Source: Nocardia terpenica (lineage in GTDB: Bacteria > Actinomycetota > Actinomycetes > Mycobacteriales > Mycobacteriaceae). Taken from it: 64,000 bases of DNA. The notes beneath the pieces are model-generated. The model did no database searches, was not told the DNA's origin, and saw only the letters and a program-made list of their open reading frames with translations. The stretch spans positions 1,178,001 through 1,242,000 of the forward strand of contig NZ_JABMCZ010000001.1 in the NCBI RefSeq assembly GCF_013186535.1, read 5' to 3'. Below are positions 50,271 through 59,044 of the stretch, in pieces (the first letter of the stretch is position 1; the number at the start of each line of letters is the position of its first letter). Position numbers and translations under genes: made by a program.

Positions 50271-51893
50271 ATGCCCTACGTCGTCACCCAATCCTGTTGC
50301 AGCGACGCGTCCTGCGTGTACGCCTGCCCGGTCAACTGCATCCATCCCACGCCCGACGAACCGGACTTCCTGACGGCGGAGATGCTGTACGTGGACCCGC
50401 AGGCGTGCGTGGACTGCGGCGCCTGCGCCACGGCGTGCCCGGTGGACGCCATCACCTCGTCGAAGCGGCTGACCGCGGAGCAGAAGCCGTTCATCGAGAT
50501 CAATGCCGACTTCTACCGGCAGTCCCGGCCGCGTCCGCTGCTGGCGCGGCCGGTGCCGGCGGCGGCGGTGGCCGCCGGGCGGGAGCCGCTGCGGGTCGCG
50601 ATCGTGGGCTCGGGACCGTCGGCGATGTACGCCGCCGACGAGCTGCTCACCCAGCCCGGCGTCACGGTGACCGTCTTCGACCGGCTGCCGGTGCCCTACG
50701 GGCTGGCCCGCCACGGTGTCGCGCCCGATCACACCCGCACCCGGCAGGTGAGCCGATTGTTCGATGTGATCTCGGCGCAGCCGGGTTTCGGCTCGTATCT
50801 GAATGTGACTGTGGGTCGGGACATTTCGCACGCCGAACTGCTCGAGCACTTCCACGCGGTGATCTACGCGGTGGGCGCGTCCGCCGATCGCAAGCTGGAG
50901 ATCCCGGGGGAGGGGCTGCCCGGGAGCGTGTCCGCCACCGAGTTCGTGGCCTGGTACAACGGCCATCCCGATCATGCCGACCGCCGCTTCGATCTGTCGC
51001 AGCGGCGGGCGGTGATCGTCGGCAACGGCAATGTGGCGCTCGACGTGGCCCGCATTCTCACCTCCGATCCGGCGCTGCTGGCCGGTACCGAGGTGTCTTC
51101 GGTGGCGCTGGATGCGTTGCGGCACAGCAAGGTCGAGGAGGTGGTGGTCGTCGGGCGCCGCGGCCCGGCCGAATCCGCCTTCACCGTACCGGAATTCGTG
51201 GGCCTGCTCGGCGCCGATGTCGATATCGAGGTAGAAGGGGAAGTGCCGGAGCCGGTTCCGGGTATGCCGCAGAAGGTGGAGCAGAAGCTGCGCCTGCTGC
51301 GCGAGGCCGCCGCGCGGCCGTCGCGCGGCCGCAAGCGGATCGTGTTCCGGTACCTGTCCGCCCCCACCGCGCTGATCGGCACCGACCGCGTCGGCGGCAT
51401 CGAGCTGACGCGCACCGAACTGTCCGCCGACGCCGACGGCGTGGTGCGCGCGCTGCCCACCGGCGAGACCGAGACTCTCGACGCCGGGCTCGTGCTCGCC
51501 TCGGTCGGCTACCGTGGCGTGGCGCTGCCCGGGTTGCCGTTCGACGAGCGGCGCGGGGTCGTCCCGAATCGCGAGGGCCGGGTGCTGTCCGGTGAATCCG
51601 GTTTGCCCGCAACTGAATCCGCTTTGCCCGGTGCTGAAGCCTTTTTGCCCGGAACGTATGTGACCGGGTGGATCAAGCGAGGCCCCACCGGCTTCATCGG
51701 AACCAACAAGTCCTGTGCTCAGCAGACCGTGCGCCTGCTGGTCGACGACTTCAACACCGGCCGCCTCGCCGAACCGCGCCGCGACGCCGCCGATTTCGAT
51801 CGTCTCGTCGACACGCGCCGCCCCGGGGCGATCCGCGGCGGCGCGGTCGCCCGGCCGTGGTGGAAACGGAAGCTGTTGGCGCGCAGCGTCTGA
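50271..51893 (+). CDS. fprB: Ferredoxin-NADP reductase FprB with fused ferredoxin domain
   Basis: 540 residues. The N-terminal ferredoxin (about 1-85) has cluster ligands in CSDASCVYACP and CVDCGACATACP. The adrenodoxin-reductase-like part starts at residue about 108 with FAD motif AIVGSGPSAMYAADEL and the NADPH motif VIVGNGNVALDVARI; TGWIKRGPTGFIGTNK is the conserved C-terminal block. It passes electrons from NADPH, most likely to the diiron protein. Residues 441-462 are a three-unit 7-residue tandem repeat absent from the family core. ATG follows the upstream stop directly. Confidence 0.92.
   Translation: MPYVVTQSCCSDASCVYACPVNCIHPTPDEPDFLTAEMLYVDPQACVDCGACATACPVDAITSSKRLTAEQKPFIEINADFYRQSRPRPLLARPVPAAAVAAGREPLRVAIVGSGPSAMYAADELLTQPGVTVTVFDRLPVPYGLARHGVAPDHTRTRQVSRLFDVISAQPGFGSYLNVTVGRDISHAELLEHFHAVIYAVGASADRKLEIPGEGLPGSVSATEFVAWYNGHPDHADRRFDLSQRRAVIVGNGNVALDVARILTSDPALLAGTEVSSVALDALRHSKVEEVVVVGRRGPAESAFTVPEFVGLLGADVDIEVEGEVPEPVPGMPQKVEQKLRLLREAAARPSRGRKRIVFRYLSAPTALIGTDRVGGIELTRTELSADADGVVRALPTGETETLDAGLVLASVGYRGVALPGLPFDERRGVVPNREGRVLSGESGLPATESALPGAEAFLPGTYVTGWIKRGPTGFIGTNKSCAQQTVRLLVDDFNTGRLAEPRRDAADFDRLVDTRRPGAIRGGAVARPWWKRKLLARSV
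51593..51655 (+). repeat. Three tandem 21-bp units inside fprB
   Basis: Units at 51593-51613, 51614-51634 and 51635-51655 with the core TGAATCCG...TTGCCCG. In frame they give ESGLPAT, ESALPGA and EAFLPGT, filling a loop between the GRVLSG and YVTGWIKRG segments of the reductase domain. Confidence 0.85.
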
Positions 51894-52306
51894 GTTGCCC
51901 GCACTGCAAACCGATCGGTTCCCCCGGAGTGGGTGATGTGCCTGAAACGCCGCTTCTGACGCGTGCAGCAACCTCTCAGACATTCGTTTTACCGGGGGAT
52001 GTTTCAGACGTGGAGAGATCACCACGGTCGTTGCACAGCGCACCGGTTGGTATTCAGTGGGAATTACTGTGATGTAGCTGGTTTTCAGACGAAATTTAAC
52101 GATGGTTCACGTTCTCGACATTATGTCTGCGCCCTAAAGCCGTTCTATCAGGGAGTTAGCGATATGTACCGATAGGTATGAAACCTTTTGCGCTCATTCG
52201 GCATTCGTCGCCGACACCTACCAGCTAACCTGTGACCGCTGTTTGGTAACTGACTGCGACCGCATGATTCGTCAACCTGGGGCCGTGGTCACGGTGCGTT
52301 GACGGG
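51894..52306. other. Noncoding stretch before the second Hsp70-like gene
   Basis: 413 bp without a convincing ORF and less GC-rich than its surroundings. TTTCAGACG occurs twice (52002-52010 and 52083-52091), with a variant TCTCAGACA at 51974-51982. It should hold the promoter of the Hsp70-like gene; no clear -35/-10 pair was chosen. Confidence 0.5.
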
Positions 52307-54412
52307 ATGGCGATGACTGTTGGTTTCGGCATGAGCATCGGTACAGTGAACTCCGTCTGGGTGACCGCGGCCGGTGAGCGGGAACGGCCGGTCGTGCGGG
52401 TGCGTCGCACGGCCGTCACCTTCGACAGCGTCGGTGGTGCACGGATCGGCGGCATTCCCCGATTCGCCCCGCTGGTAACGGATTTCGCCGATCTCACCCG
52501 GGACATCGAGCCGGTGGTCCTGGGCGGCCGCATCTGGTGGCCCGCCGATCTGGTGGCCGCGGTGATCGACTGCCTGATCGAGGTCGGCGAGTCGGCCGCT
52601 GGCCCCGTCGCCACCTATCCCGCTTGCTATTCCGTGCGGCAGGGCGGCATGCTGCGGCACGCGCTGGACCGGATCGGGGCCGTCGACGTGCTGCTCATGC
52701 CGGAGCCGGTGGCGGCCGTGGAATGGCTCGACGCCGAGTACGGCGTCTCCGAGAACGGCCTCACCCTGGTCTACGACCTGGGCGGCAACTGCCTCGACGT
52801 GGCGGTCGTGCGCACCGAGGCCGACCGCGACGAGCGCGGGGTGCTCGGCCGGGCGGTGCGCTCGTACGAATTCGGCGGGCGGACGCTGGGCGCCATCCTG
52901 GCCCGCTACGCGCGGTCGCTGTCCCCGAGCGCCTCCTCGCCGGTGTCGAAGGTGATACCCGCCTGCGACACCAGCCGGTTACGCGCCTGGCATGTTCGCA
53001 ATTCCCTTCGGGCGGTGCGCAATTGCGTGCATGCCGCCGGGCTGACCATGCCCGATATCGACCGTGTGCTGGTGGTGGGCGGGGCGGCGCGCCCGGTCGA
53101 GGTGGAGCTGGTGCTCGCCGATCTCGGTCGGCCCGTGGTGGTTCCGCCGGATCCGGCGCACGTGGTGGCCGTGGGCGCCGCCCTCGCGTCGGCACGCCTG
53201 GCGGACGCCGCGGGCAGTGCCGGACGGTACGCGCGTGGCGCGGCCGTGCTGTCCAGCGCCGCGGTCGCCTCCGCGCTGGCCATGTCGGCGGCGACCATGG
53301 TGGGCGGTGGGGGAGTCGGAACCGACGGCACCACACTGGAATTCGGGCCCGCCCTCGCCGAGCCCGCCAACCGCGTCCACGACCACCCGGTCGATCTGCG
53401 CCTGTCCGATGGCTCGGACCTGACCACCGAGGTATCCGCCGGAGCCGACGCCCTGGTGTCGTTCACCGGATTCGGCCCGTATACCCCTGCGGCACAGGGG
53501 TTGTCGCCCGCCTCGGTGCCCGACGCCGGGGTTCCCGCCGCCATCGAATCGCACGGGCCCGGCACCCACTGCGACCCGGTGGGCCCCGGCAGGCAGCCCT
53601 ACTCCGACCCGGCGCACTTCGTGAACCCACTCCCGTTCTACCCCGTCCCCGACTCCACCCTGGCTCGCCCGACGGTCGGCGCCATCCCCAAGATCAGCCT
53701 CCCGCCCTCTTATCCGCGCGCCAATTCTCCTGGTGACCTGCACAATTCACCCGGCTCCCACGACACCGGCACGGGCCTCGCCGGAACCGGGACCGTGAGA
53801 ACTCCCGGCGATGACAACTCCCTGTCGCATCCCACCCCCTCGTCCTCGACTGCCGATTCCGGCATCGAATCGAATGGAACAAGCTCCGGCGCAGCATCTT
53901 CCGATTCCGCTCCCGGCCACACCGCCCCGGTCGGCGGCAATCCGCACGGCGCACCGCTCCCGGGAAGCCTGCCCCCCTCGGGCGATATGCACACCAACAC
54001 AGGCGAATCCGCGCCCGACGGCGGGTCCGACAGCACCGACACCGCGACCGACCACACTCCTTCGGATAGCACCGACCCCACCCGCGACAGCTCTGCCCCG
54101 GGTGACCACAACCCGGCCGACGATCACTCCACCTCCGGCGGAAGCTCTCCCGCCCACACCCCCACCCCCGACGGCAGCTCTCCCTCCTCCAGCTCTCCCT
54201 CCGGTGGAGGCTCTCCCTCCCACGGCTCTCCCTCTGACGGAAGCTCTCCTTCCCACAGCTCTTCCCCCGGCGGCAACTCCCCCGCCCACAGCTCTCCGCC
54301 CAGCGGAAACCCTCCCTCCCACAACACCTTCGGCGGCGGCCTCCCGCCAAGCGGCGCGCATGCCTTCAGCGGCGGGTTCTCGGGAGGTTCGCACATCGCC
54401 GGGCAACGCTGA
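52307..54412 (+). CDS. Hsp70-like protein with membrane segment and long Ser/Pro-rich tail
   Basis: 701 residues. The first 300 are an Hsp70-type ATPase fold: GMSIGTVNSVWV (Asp replaced by Ser as in the 47954 paralogue), VYDLGGNCLDVAV and VLVVGGAARPVEV. A membrane segment lies at about residues 308-330 (VLSSAAVASALAMSAATMV). After it, about 370 residues are outside if the N-terminus is inside; the last 250 are Ser, Pro, Gly, Thr and His rich (GSSPSSSSPSGGGSPSHGSP). No substrate-binding domain. ATG at 52307 or 52313. Function unknown. Confidence 0.82.
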   Translation: MAMTVGFGMSIGTVNSVWVTAAGERERPVVRVRRTAVTFDSVGGARIGGIPRFAPLVTDFADLTRDIEPVVLGGRIWWPADLVAAVIDCLIEVGESAAGPVATYPACYSVRQGGMLRHALDRIGAVDVLLMPEPVAAVEWLDAEYGVSENGLTLVYDLGGNCLDVAVVRTEADRDERGVLGRAVRSYEFGGRTLGAILARYARSLSPSASSPVSKVIPACDTSRLRAWHVRNSLRAVRNCVHAAGLTMPDIDRVLVVGGAARPVEVELVLADLGRPVVVPPDPAHVVAVGAALASARLADAAGSAGRYARGAAVLSSAAVASALAMSAATMVGGGGVGTDGTTLEFGPALAEPANRVHDHPVDLRLSDGSDLTTEVSAGADALVSFTGFGPYTPAAQGLSPASVPDAGVPAAIESHGPGTHCDPVGPGRQPYSDPAHFVNPLPFYPVPDSTLARPTVGAIPKISLPPSYPRANSPGDLHNSPGSHDTGTGLAGTGTVRTPGDDNSLSHPTPSSSTADSGIESNGTSSGAASSDSAPGHTAPVGGNPHGAPLPGSLPPSGDMHTNTGESAPDGGSDSTDTATDHTPSDSTDPTRDSSAPGDHNPADDHSTSGGSSPAHTPTPDGSSPSSSSPSGGGSPSHGSPSDGSSPSHSSSPGGNSPAHSSPPSGNPPSHNTFGGGLPPSGAHAFSGGFSGGSHIAGQR

Positions 54413-54444
54413 GCCGGGAGGTCGGCCGCACACCGCTGGAGGCG

Positions 54445-54744
54445 GCGTGAGCGTGCTTGCCAAGGAAAGAGCATGCTCATGGACCGAACCGTTCGACTTC
54501 CACGGTGCCTACGTCCGGCTCACGGAGGCGTTCGGTAGCCCGAAACCCGTGCAGCGCCCGCACCCGCCGATCATGATCGGCGGCCGCCTCGTCCGCGACC
54601 CTGCGCATCGCCGCCGAGCACGCCGACATCTGGAATATCGCCGGTGGCGACATCGACGACGACGCCACCCGTGCCGCGATCGGCGAGGCGATCGACGCGG
54701 GTTTTCGCCACATCATCCGACGAGCTGATCGCCAGACTGTCGGT
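54445..54744 (+). pseudogene. Fragment of an LLM-class flavin-dependent oxidoreductase
   Basis: The upper part reads FDFHGAYVRLTEAFGSPKP followed by VQRPHPPIMIGGR, a typical luciferase-like C-terminal block. About 20 codons later the similarity resumes in another frame (TLRIAAEHADIWNIAGGDI), then ends near an IIRRA stretch. The N-terminal half is missing and there is a frameshift, so it is a remnant. Confidence 0.7.
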
Positions 54745-55905
54745 ATGACAAACGATGTTGTGCTGCACTGCGGTACGTGCGGGCGGGACCACCGGCTCGA
54801 AGAACTCGCCTGGCGGTGCGGTGACTGCCGCGGGGTGCTGGATCTGGCGGGCTTCACCCCTGTGCTGCCGTCACTGCCCGAACTGGCCGGTGCGCGACCG
54901 ACGTTGTGGCGCTACGCATCCGCGCTCCCGATCGCCGAGCCGATCGATATCGGCCTCGGTGAGGGCATGACGCCGCTGATCCACGCGCCCGGACGCACCG
55001 ACATCATGCTCAAACTCGATTACCTCATGCCCACAGGCTCTTTCAAGGATCGCGGCGCCGTTCTGCTCGCCGCGCTCGCCCGGCGGCTCGCGGTGCCGCG
55101 CATGCTGGCCGACAGCAGCGGGAATGCGGGAACGGCCATTGCCGCCTACGCCGCCCGCGCCGGGATCGCCTGCGAGGTCTACGTCCCCGCGTCGACCTCG
55201 GCCGGGAAGCTGGCGCAGCTACGCGCCTACGGCGCAACGGTGCACGCGATTCCGGGTACGCGGGAGGACACCGCGGCGGCCGCCGCCCGCGCGGCCGACG
55301 AATCGGGCAACTTCTACGCCAGCCACGTCTACCACCCGTTCTTCCTGCACGGCACCAAGACCTACGCCTTCGAACTGTGGGAACAGCTCGGCGGCCGACT
55401 GCCGGGCACCCTCGTTCTCCCCGTCGGCAACGGCACGCTCGTCCTCGGCGCCTACCTCGGCTGCCGGGAACTGCTCGCTCGGCGGCTGATCGACCGGATT
55501 CCCAGAATCGTTGCGGCACAGGCCGAATCCTGCGCACCGCTGGCCGCCGCCATCCGCACCGGCAGCACCGTACCCGTCGACGTGGCCGCGCGACCGACCG
55601 CCGCCGAAGGCATTGCCATAGCCCGCCCCGCCCGCGGTCGCCAGATCCTCGCCGCCGTCCGGTCCACCGGCGGCACGATCGTCACCGTCGCCGACACCGA
55701 AATCCGCACCGCCCATGCCGAACTGGCGCGCGCCGGGCTCTATGTCGAACCCACCGCGGCGGTCTGCTGGGCGGCGGTTCGAGCCGGTCGCATCGGCGGC
55801 TCCGGCCGATCCTCGTCGAGCCCGGCCGTCGTCGCGCCGCTGTGCGGAAGCGGGCTGAAGGCCGAGCCACCGGCCGAAGCCCTCGATATCTCGCCCCGGG
55901 CATAA
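54745..55905 (+). CDS. Threonine synthase-like PLP enzyme
   Basis: 386 residues of fold-type II PLP enzyme. An N-terminal zinc-ribbon-like piece (LHCGTCGRDHRLEELAWRCG, DCRG) is followed by the catalytic domain: PLP Lys 101 in PTGSFKDRGA, NAGTAIAAYAARAGI, phosphate-binding PVGNGTLVLGAYLG. Threonine synthase is the closest description; a related lyase or deaminase acting on another amino acid is possible. ATG at 54745 lies directly after the LLM remnant. Stands alone. Confidence 0.8.
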   Translation: MTNDVVLHCGTCGRDHRLEELAWRCGDCRGVLDLAGFTPVLPSLPELAGARPTLWRYASALPIAEPIDIGLGEGMTPLIHAPGRTDIMLKLDYLMPTGSFKDRGAVLLAALARRLAVPRMLADSSGNAGTAIAAYAARAGIACEVYVPASTSAGKLAQLRAYGATVHAIPGTREDTAAAAARAADESGNFYASHVYHPFFLHGTKTYAFELWEQLGGRLPGTLVLPVGNGTLVLGAYLGCRELLARRLIDRIPRIVAAQAESCAPLAAAIRTGSTVPVDVAARPTAAEGIAIARPARGRQILAAVRSTGGTIVTVADTEIRTAHAELARAGLYVEPTAAVCWAAVRAGRIGGSGRSSSSPAVVAPLCGSGLKAEPPAEALDISPRA

Positions 55906-56047
55906 GTCGAACCCGAAATCGTAACGCGCGCAGTCAATCCTGGGAACGTGTTGAATATCACGCTGTTCCGAATCTTCTTGCCACACCGACCGCATGTCCG
56001 ATATGAGTGACTTGTTAGTTTTTGGTCGGAGAAGAGTGAGGAATTCA

Positions 56048-56431
56048 ATGGTCCGTCGGACTGTTTTCACCGCGAGCCGTCGCGCGCTCGTAGGTGCCCT
56101 GCCGATCGCCGTGGGCATCGCGTTCGCCGGTGCCGCGGCGGCCGAGCCGGTGGCGGCGCAGCCGGTGGCGGCTCCGGTCCAGGCCCAGCCGGTCGCCGGT
56201 GTTCCGCTGGAGATCGCGACGAATCCGGATGCGCAGGACAGTGATCCGCTGCACAACGGCATCGCCGCGGGCGCGCTGGCCGGTGCCGCGGGCTCCGGCG
56301 TGCTGGGCGCGGTGACCGGTTCCGGTATCGGCGCCATTCCGGGCGCGATCAACGGCGCGCTCTGGGGCACCGTGATCGGCGCGCTGGTGGGCGTCTTCGC
56401 CCCGGACTCCGTGCCGCAGGTGCTGCCCTGA
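56048..56431 (+). CDS. Small secreted glycine-rich protein
   Basis: 127 residues. The ATG at 56048 has GAGG upstream and starts an Arg-rich signal peptide (RRTVFTASRRALVGALPIAV, cleavage near AAAAEP). After an Ala/Val/Pro/Gln linker comes a Gly/Ala-rich hydrophobic segment (AAGALAGAAGSGVLGAVTGS and ALWGTVIGALVGVFAP) like glycine-zipper proteins. Longer starts at 55994 and 56003 exist in frame. Common in Nocardia; role unknown. Confidence 0.75.
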   Translation: MVRRTVFTASRRALVGALPIAVGIAFAGAAAAEPVAAQPVAAPVQAQPVAGVPLEIATNPDAQDSDPLHNGIAAGALAGAAGSGVLGAVTGSGIGAIPGAINGALWGTVIGALVGVFAPDSVPQVLP

Positions 56432-56491
56432 CCCGCAGCCGCAGGGTCGACGGCCGCGCACCGAAAGGTGCGCGGCCGTCCGCGATTGCGA

Positions 56492-57259
56492 CTACTGCGC
56501 GGTGAAGCCGCCGTCGATCGCCACCGCGGCCCCGGTCACGAAGGACGCCTCGTCGCTGAGCAGATACACGCACAGTGAGGCGATCTCGTCCGGACGCGCG
56601 ATCCGCCCCAGCGGATGCAGCGCCGCGATGCTCGCCTCGCCCTCGGGGGTGGCGCCCATCGATGCGCGGAACGCCGGGGTGTTCACCGCGCCCGACACCA
56701 GCGCATTGACCCGCACGCCCCGAGCGGCCCCCTCCAGCGCCACCGCCCGCGTCAGCCCGACGACGCCGTGCTTGGCCGCCACATACGGTGCCACCGAACC
56801 CATTCCGACCACCCCGAGATTCGAGGCGTTGTTCAGGATGGCCCCGCCGCCGGAGGCGACGATCGCCGGAACCTGGTGCCGCAGACCGTAGAACACGCCG
56901 GTCAGGTTCAGCTCCAGGTCGGCCCGCCAGGCCGACTCGTCGATATCCTGCACCGGACCGAACGCCCGCACCGCCCCCGCATTGTTGAATGCCGCGTCGA
57001 GCCGCCCGAACTCGTCGAGCGCGGTGCGCGTCAGCCGCTCCACCTGGTCGGCCACCGTCACATCGGTCGGGACGAACACCGCCCGGCCACCTGCCGAGCG
57101 AATCCGCTCGACCACCCGCTGACCGGGCTGCTCACCGCGCGCCCCGAGCACCACCGCGGCGCCCTCGGCGGCCACCCGCAGGGCCACCGCCTCGCCGATC
57201 CCGGAAGTCGCCCCGGTGATCAGCACGACCTTGGCCTCGAACCGAGAACCCATCGTCAT
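56492..57259 (-). CDS. Short-chain dehydrogenase/reductase
   Basis: 255-residue classical SDR: VVLITGATSGIGEAVALRV, NNAGAVRAFG, ILNNASNLGVVG (catalytic Ser region), YVAAKHGVVG (Tyr-x-x-x-Lys), ALVSGAVNTP. ARGEQ at the end of strand 2 suggests NADP. Among in-frame ATGs at 57265, 57259 and 57253, 57259 is best spaced from AGGGG. Substrate unknown; divergent from the AIM24-like gene. Confidence 0.9.
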   Translation of the reverse strand: MTMGSRFEAKVVLITGATSGIGEAVALRVAAEGAAVVLGARGEQPGQRVVERIRSAGGRAVFVPTDVTVADQVERLTRTALDEFGRLDAAFNNAGAVRAFGPVQDIDESAWRADLELNLTGVFYGLRHQVPAIVASGGGAILNNASNLGVVGMGSVAPYVAAKHGVVGLTRAVALEGAARGVRVNALVSGAVNTPAFRASMGATPEGEASIAALHPLGRIARPDEIASLCVYLLSDEASFVTGAAVAIDGGFTAQ

Positions 57260-57399
57260 CTCCATTTCCCCTTGTCGTTCCGACGTTTTCGTCGCGGTTG
57301 TCAGTCAAGTCGCCGCGGCGGGGCGGTGCTGGCGGGATCCGGACCTATAGTTGATGCGTCATTAATTGCGTCGATCGCGGTGGTGCGCACACTGGACTG

Positions 57400-58104
57400 G
57401 TGGACGCCAGAATCCTCGGAACCGTCATGCCGGTCCTCGAGGTCACCCTGAATCCGGGAGACAGCGTGGTCGCCGAGGCCGGGCAGCTGTCCTGGATGAC
57501 CGATTCGATACGCCTGCACACCTCCACGCGCGGTGTCTCCGGCGGCGTCCTGGGCACGATGCGCCGCGCCATCGCCGGTGCGGGGCTGTTCATGACCGAA
57601 TACACCGCCGCCCGTCGGCCGGGCACCGTCGCGTTCGCGGCCAAACTGCCGGGCCGGATCGTGCCGGTCACGGTCGAGCGCGGCGTGGAGTACCTGCTGC
57701 ACCGGCACGGATTCCTGTGTGCCAGTGGCGATGTGCGGGTGACGCTGAGCTTTCAGCGGCGGCTGGGCGCGGGCATCTTCGGCGGCGCGGGATTCACGCT
57801 GCAACGCGTGAGCGGGACCGGCGCCGCGTGGGCGGAGCTGTCCGGCGAGGTCGTGCAATACGATCTCGGGCCCGGGGAGACGCTGCGGGTGCATCCCGGG
57901 CACGTCGGCATGTTCGACGCCACCGTCCGCTTCGACATCACGGTCATGCGCGGCATCCGCAATATCCTCTTCGGCGGCGACGGATTGTTCCTGGCCGCGC
58001 TGACCGGCCCGGGACGGGTCTGGCTGCAGTCGATGACCATTGCCAACCTGGCCCACGCCATCACCCCGTACCTGCCGCAGCCCGAGCCCGACCGGCAGCG
58101 ATGA
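57400..58104 (+). CDS. AIM24/TIGR00266-like protein
   Basis: 234 residues, beta-rich. Family marks: SVVAEAGQLSWMTDSIRL, GGVLGTMRRAIAGAGLFMTEY and GLFLAALTGPGRVWLQSM. The family forms trimeric beta structures and has no agreed role. The GTG at 57400 is the first start; a TATAGT box lies at 57346. It is followed 33 bp later by the HAD phosphatase gene, possibly co-transcribed. Confidence 0.85.
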   Translation: MDARILGTVMPVLEVTLNPGDSVVAEAGQLSWMTDSIRLHTSTRGVSGGVLGTMRRAIAGAGLFMTEYTAARRPGTVAFAAKLPGRIVPVTVERGVEYLLHRHGFLCASGDVRVTLSFQRRLGAGIFGGAGFTLQRVSGTGAAWAELSGEVVQYDLGPGETLRVHPGHVGMFDATVRFDITVMRGIRNILFGGDGLFLAALTGPGRVWLQSMTIANLAHAITPYLPQPEPDRQR

Positions 58105-58137
58105 GAATGCATTTGCCGCATCGGTAAGAATGAGCCG

Positions 58138-58932
58138 GTGGGCATACCGGATAGACCAGAGTTGATCGCGCTGGATGTGGACGGCACCTTGCTGCGCACG
58201 GGGGAGCGGATCACCCCGCGGGTCCTGGCCGCGGTGCGGGCCGCGGCCGAGGCGGGGGCGCACGTGGTGATCACCACCGGGCGCACGCTGCTGGCGACCC
58301 GGCTCGTCATCGAGGAACTGGAACTCGTCGAGGGGCACGCGCTGTGCTCCAACGGCGCTGTGCACGTGGACATCTCGAACTGGCGGCCGCTGGCCGTGCA
58401 CACCTTCGACCCGGAACCCTCGGTGGGCGTGCTGCGTTCGCTGTTCCCGGACATGGTGCTGTCGGTGGAGAAGGTCGGCGTCGGCACCTGGACCACCGGC
58501 TACTACCCGGGCAGCTTCCGGCTCGGCGAATTCCGTTACGTCGAGGACAGCGACCTGAGCCTGGAGCCGACCACCCGCCTCAACGGCTGGTGGCCCGGCG
58601 GCACCCTCGCCGACATGGTCGAGATCGTGCGCGGGGTGCGACTACCCGGCGCGGGCTGGGTACACGGCGAGGTCGAGCCTTGGCTGGTCGCCTCGAAGCA
58701 GGGCGTGACCAAGGGCTGGGCCCTCGAACGCCTGCGCCGCCAGCTCGACATCCCCCGATCGGCCACCCTCGCCATGGGCGACGGCTACAACGACCGCGAA
58801 ATGCTCACCTGGGCAGCCCATTCCGTAGCCATGGGCAATGCCGTCGCCCCGATCCGCCAACTGGCCGACGAAATAACGGCCGACGTCACCGACGACGGAG
58901 TAGCGGTAGTGCTGGAGCGCTGGTTTCATTGA
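58138..58932 (+). CDS. HAD-IIB (Cof-type) hydrolase
   Basis: 264 residues. Motif I IALDVDGTLLRTG with nucleophile Asp, motif II VITTGRT, motif III Lys in VASKQGVTKGW, motif IV TLAMGDGYNDREML. The type-IIB cap lies between motifs II and III. Acts on small sugar or nucleotide phosphates, identity unknown. GTG at 58138 follows TAAGAAT closely, possibly leaderless. Confidence 0.92.
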   Translation: MGIPDRPELIALDVDGTLLRTGERITPRVLAAVRAAAEAGAHVVITTGRTLLATRLVIEELELVEGHALCSNGAVHVDISNWRPLAVHTFDPEPSVGVLRSLFPDMVLSVEKVGVGTWTTGYYPGSFRLGEFRYVEDSDLSLEPTTRLNGWWPGGTLADMVEIVRGVRLPGAGWVHGEVEPWLVASKQGVTKGWALERLRRQLDIPRSATLAMGDGYNDREMLTWAAHSVAMGNAVAPIRQLADEITADVTDDGVAVVLERWFH

Positions 58933-59044
58933 TCCCCTACCGTCGGGCTCTTGCGTGATCCGACTCACATCTCCTACAGTCAGTGCAATGTCACATATCA
59001 CATGGCACTGATCCTCGAAGTGCCGGGCCGAGACGGGGGCCGGT

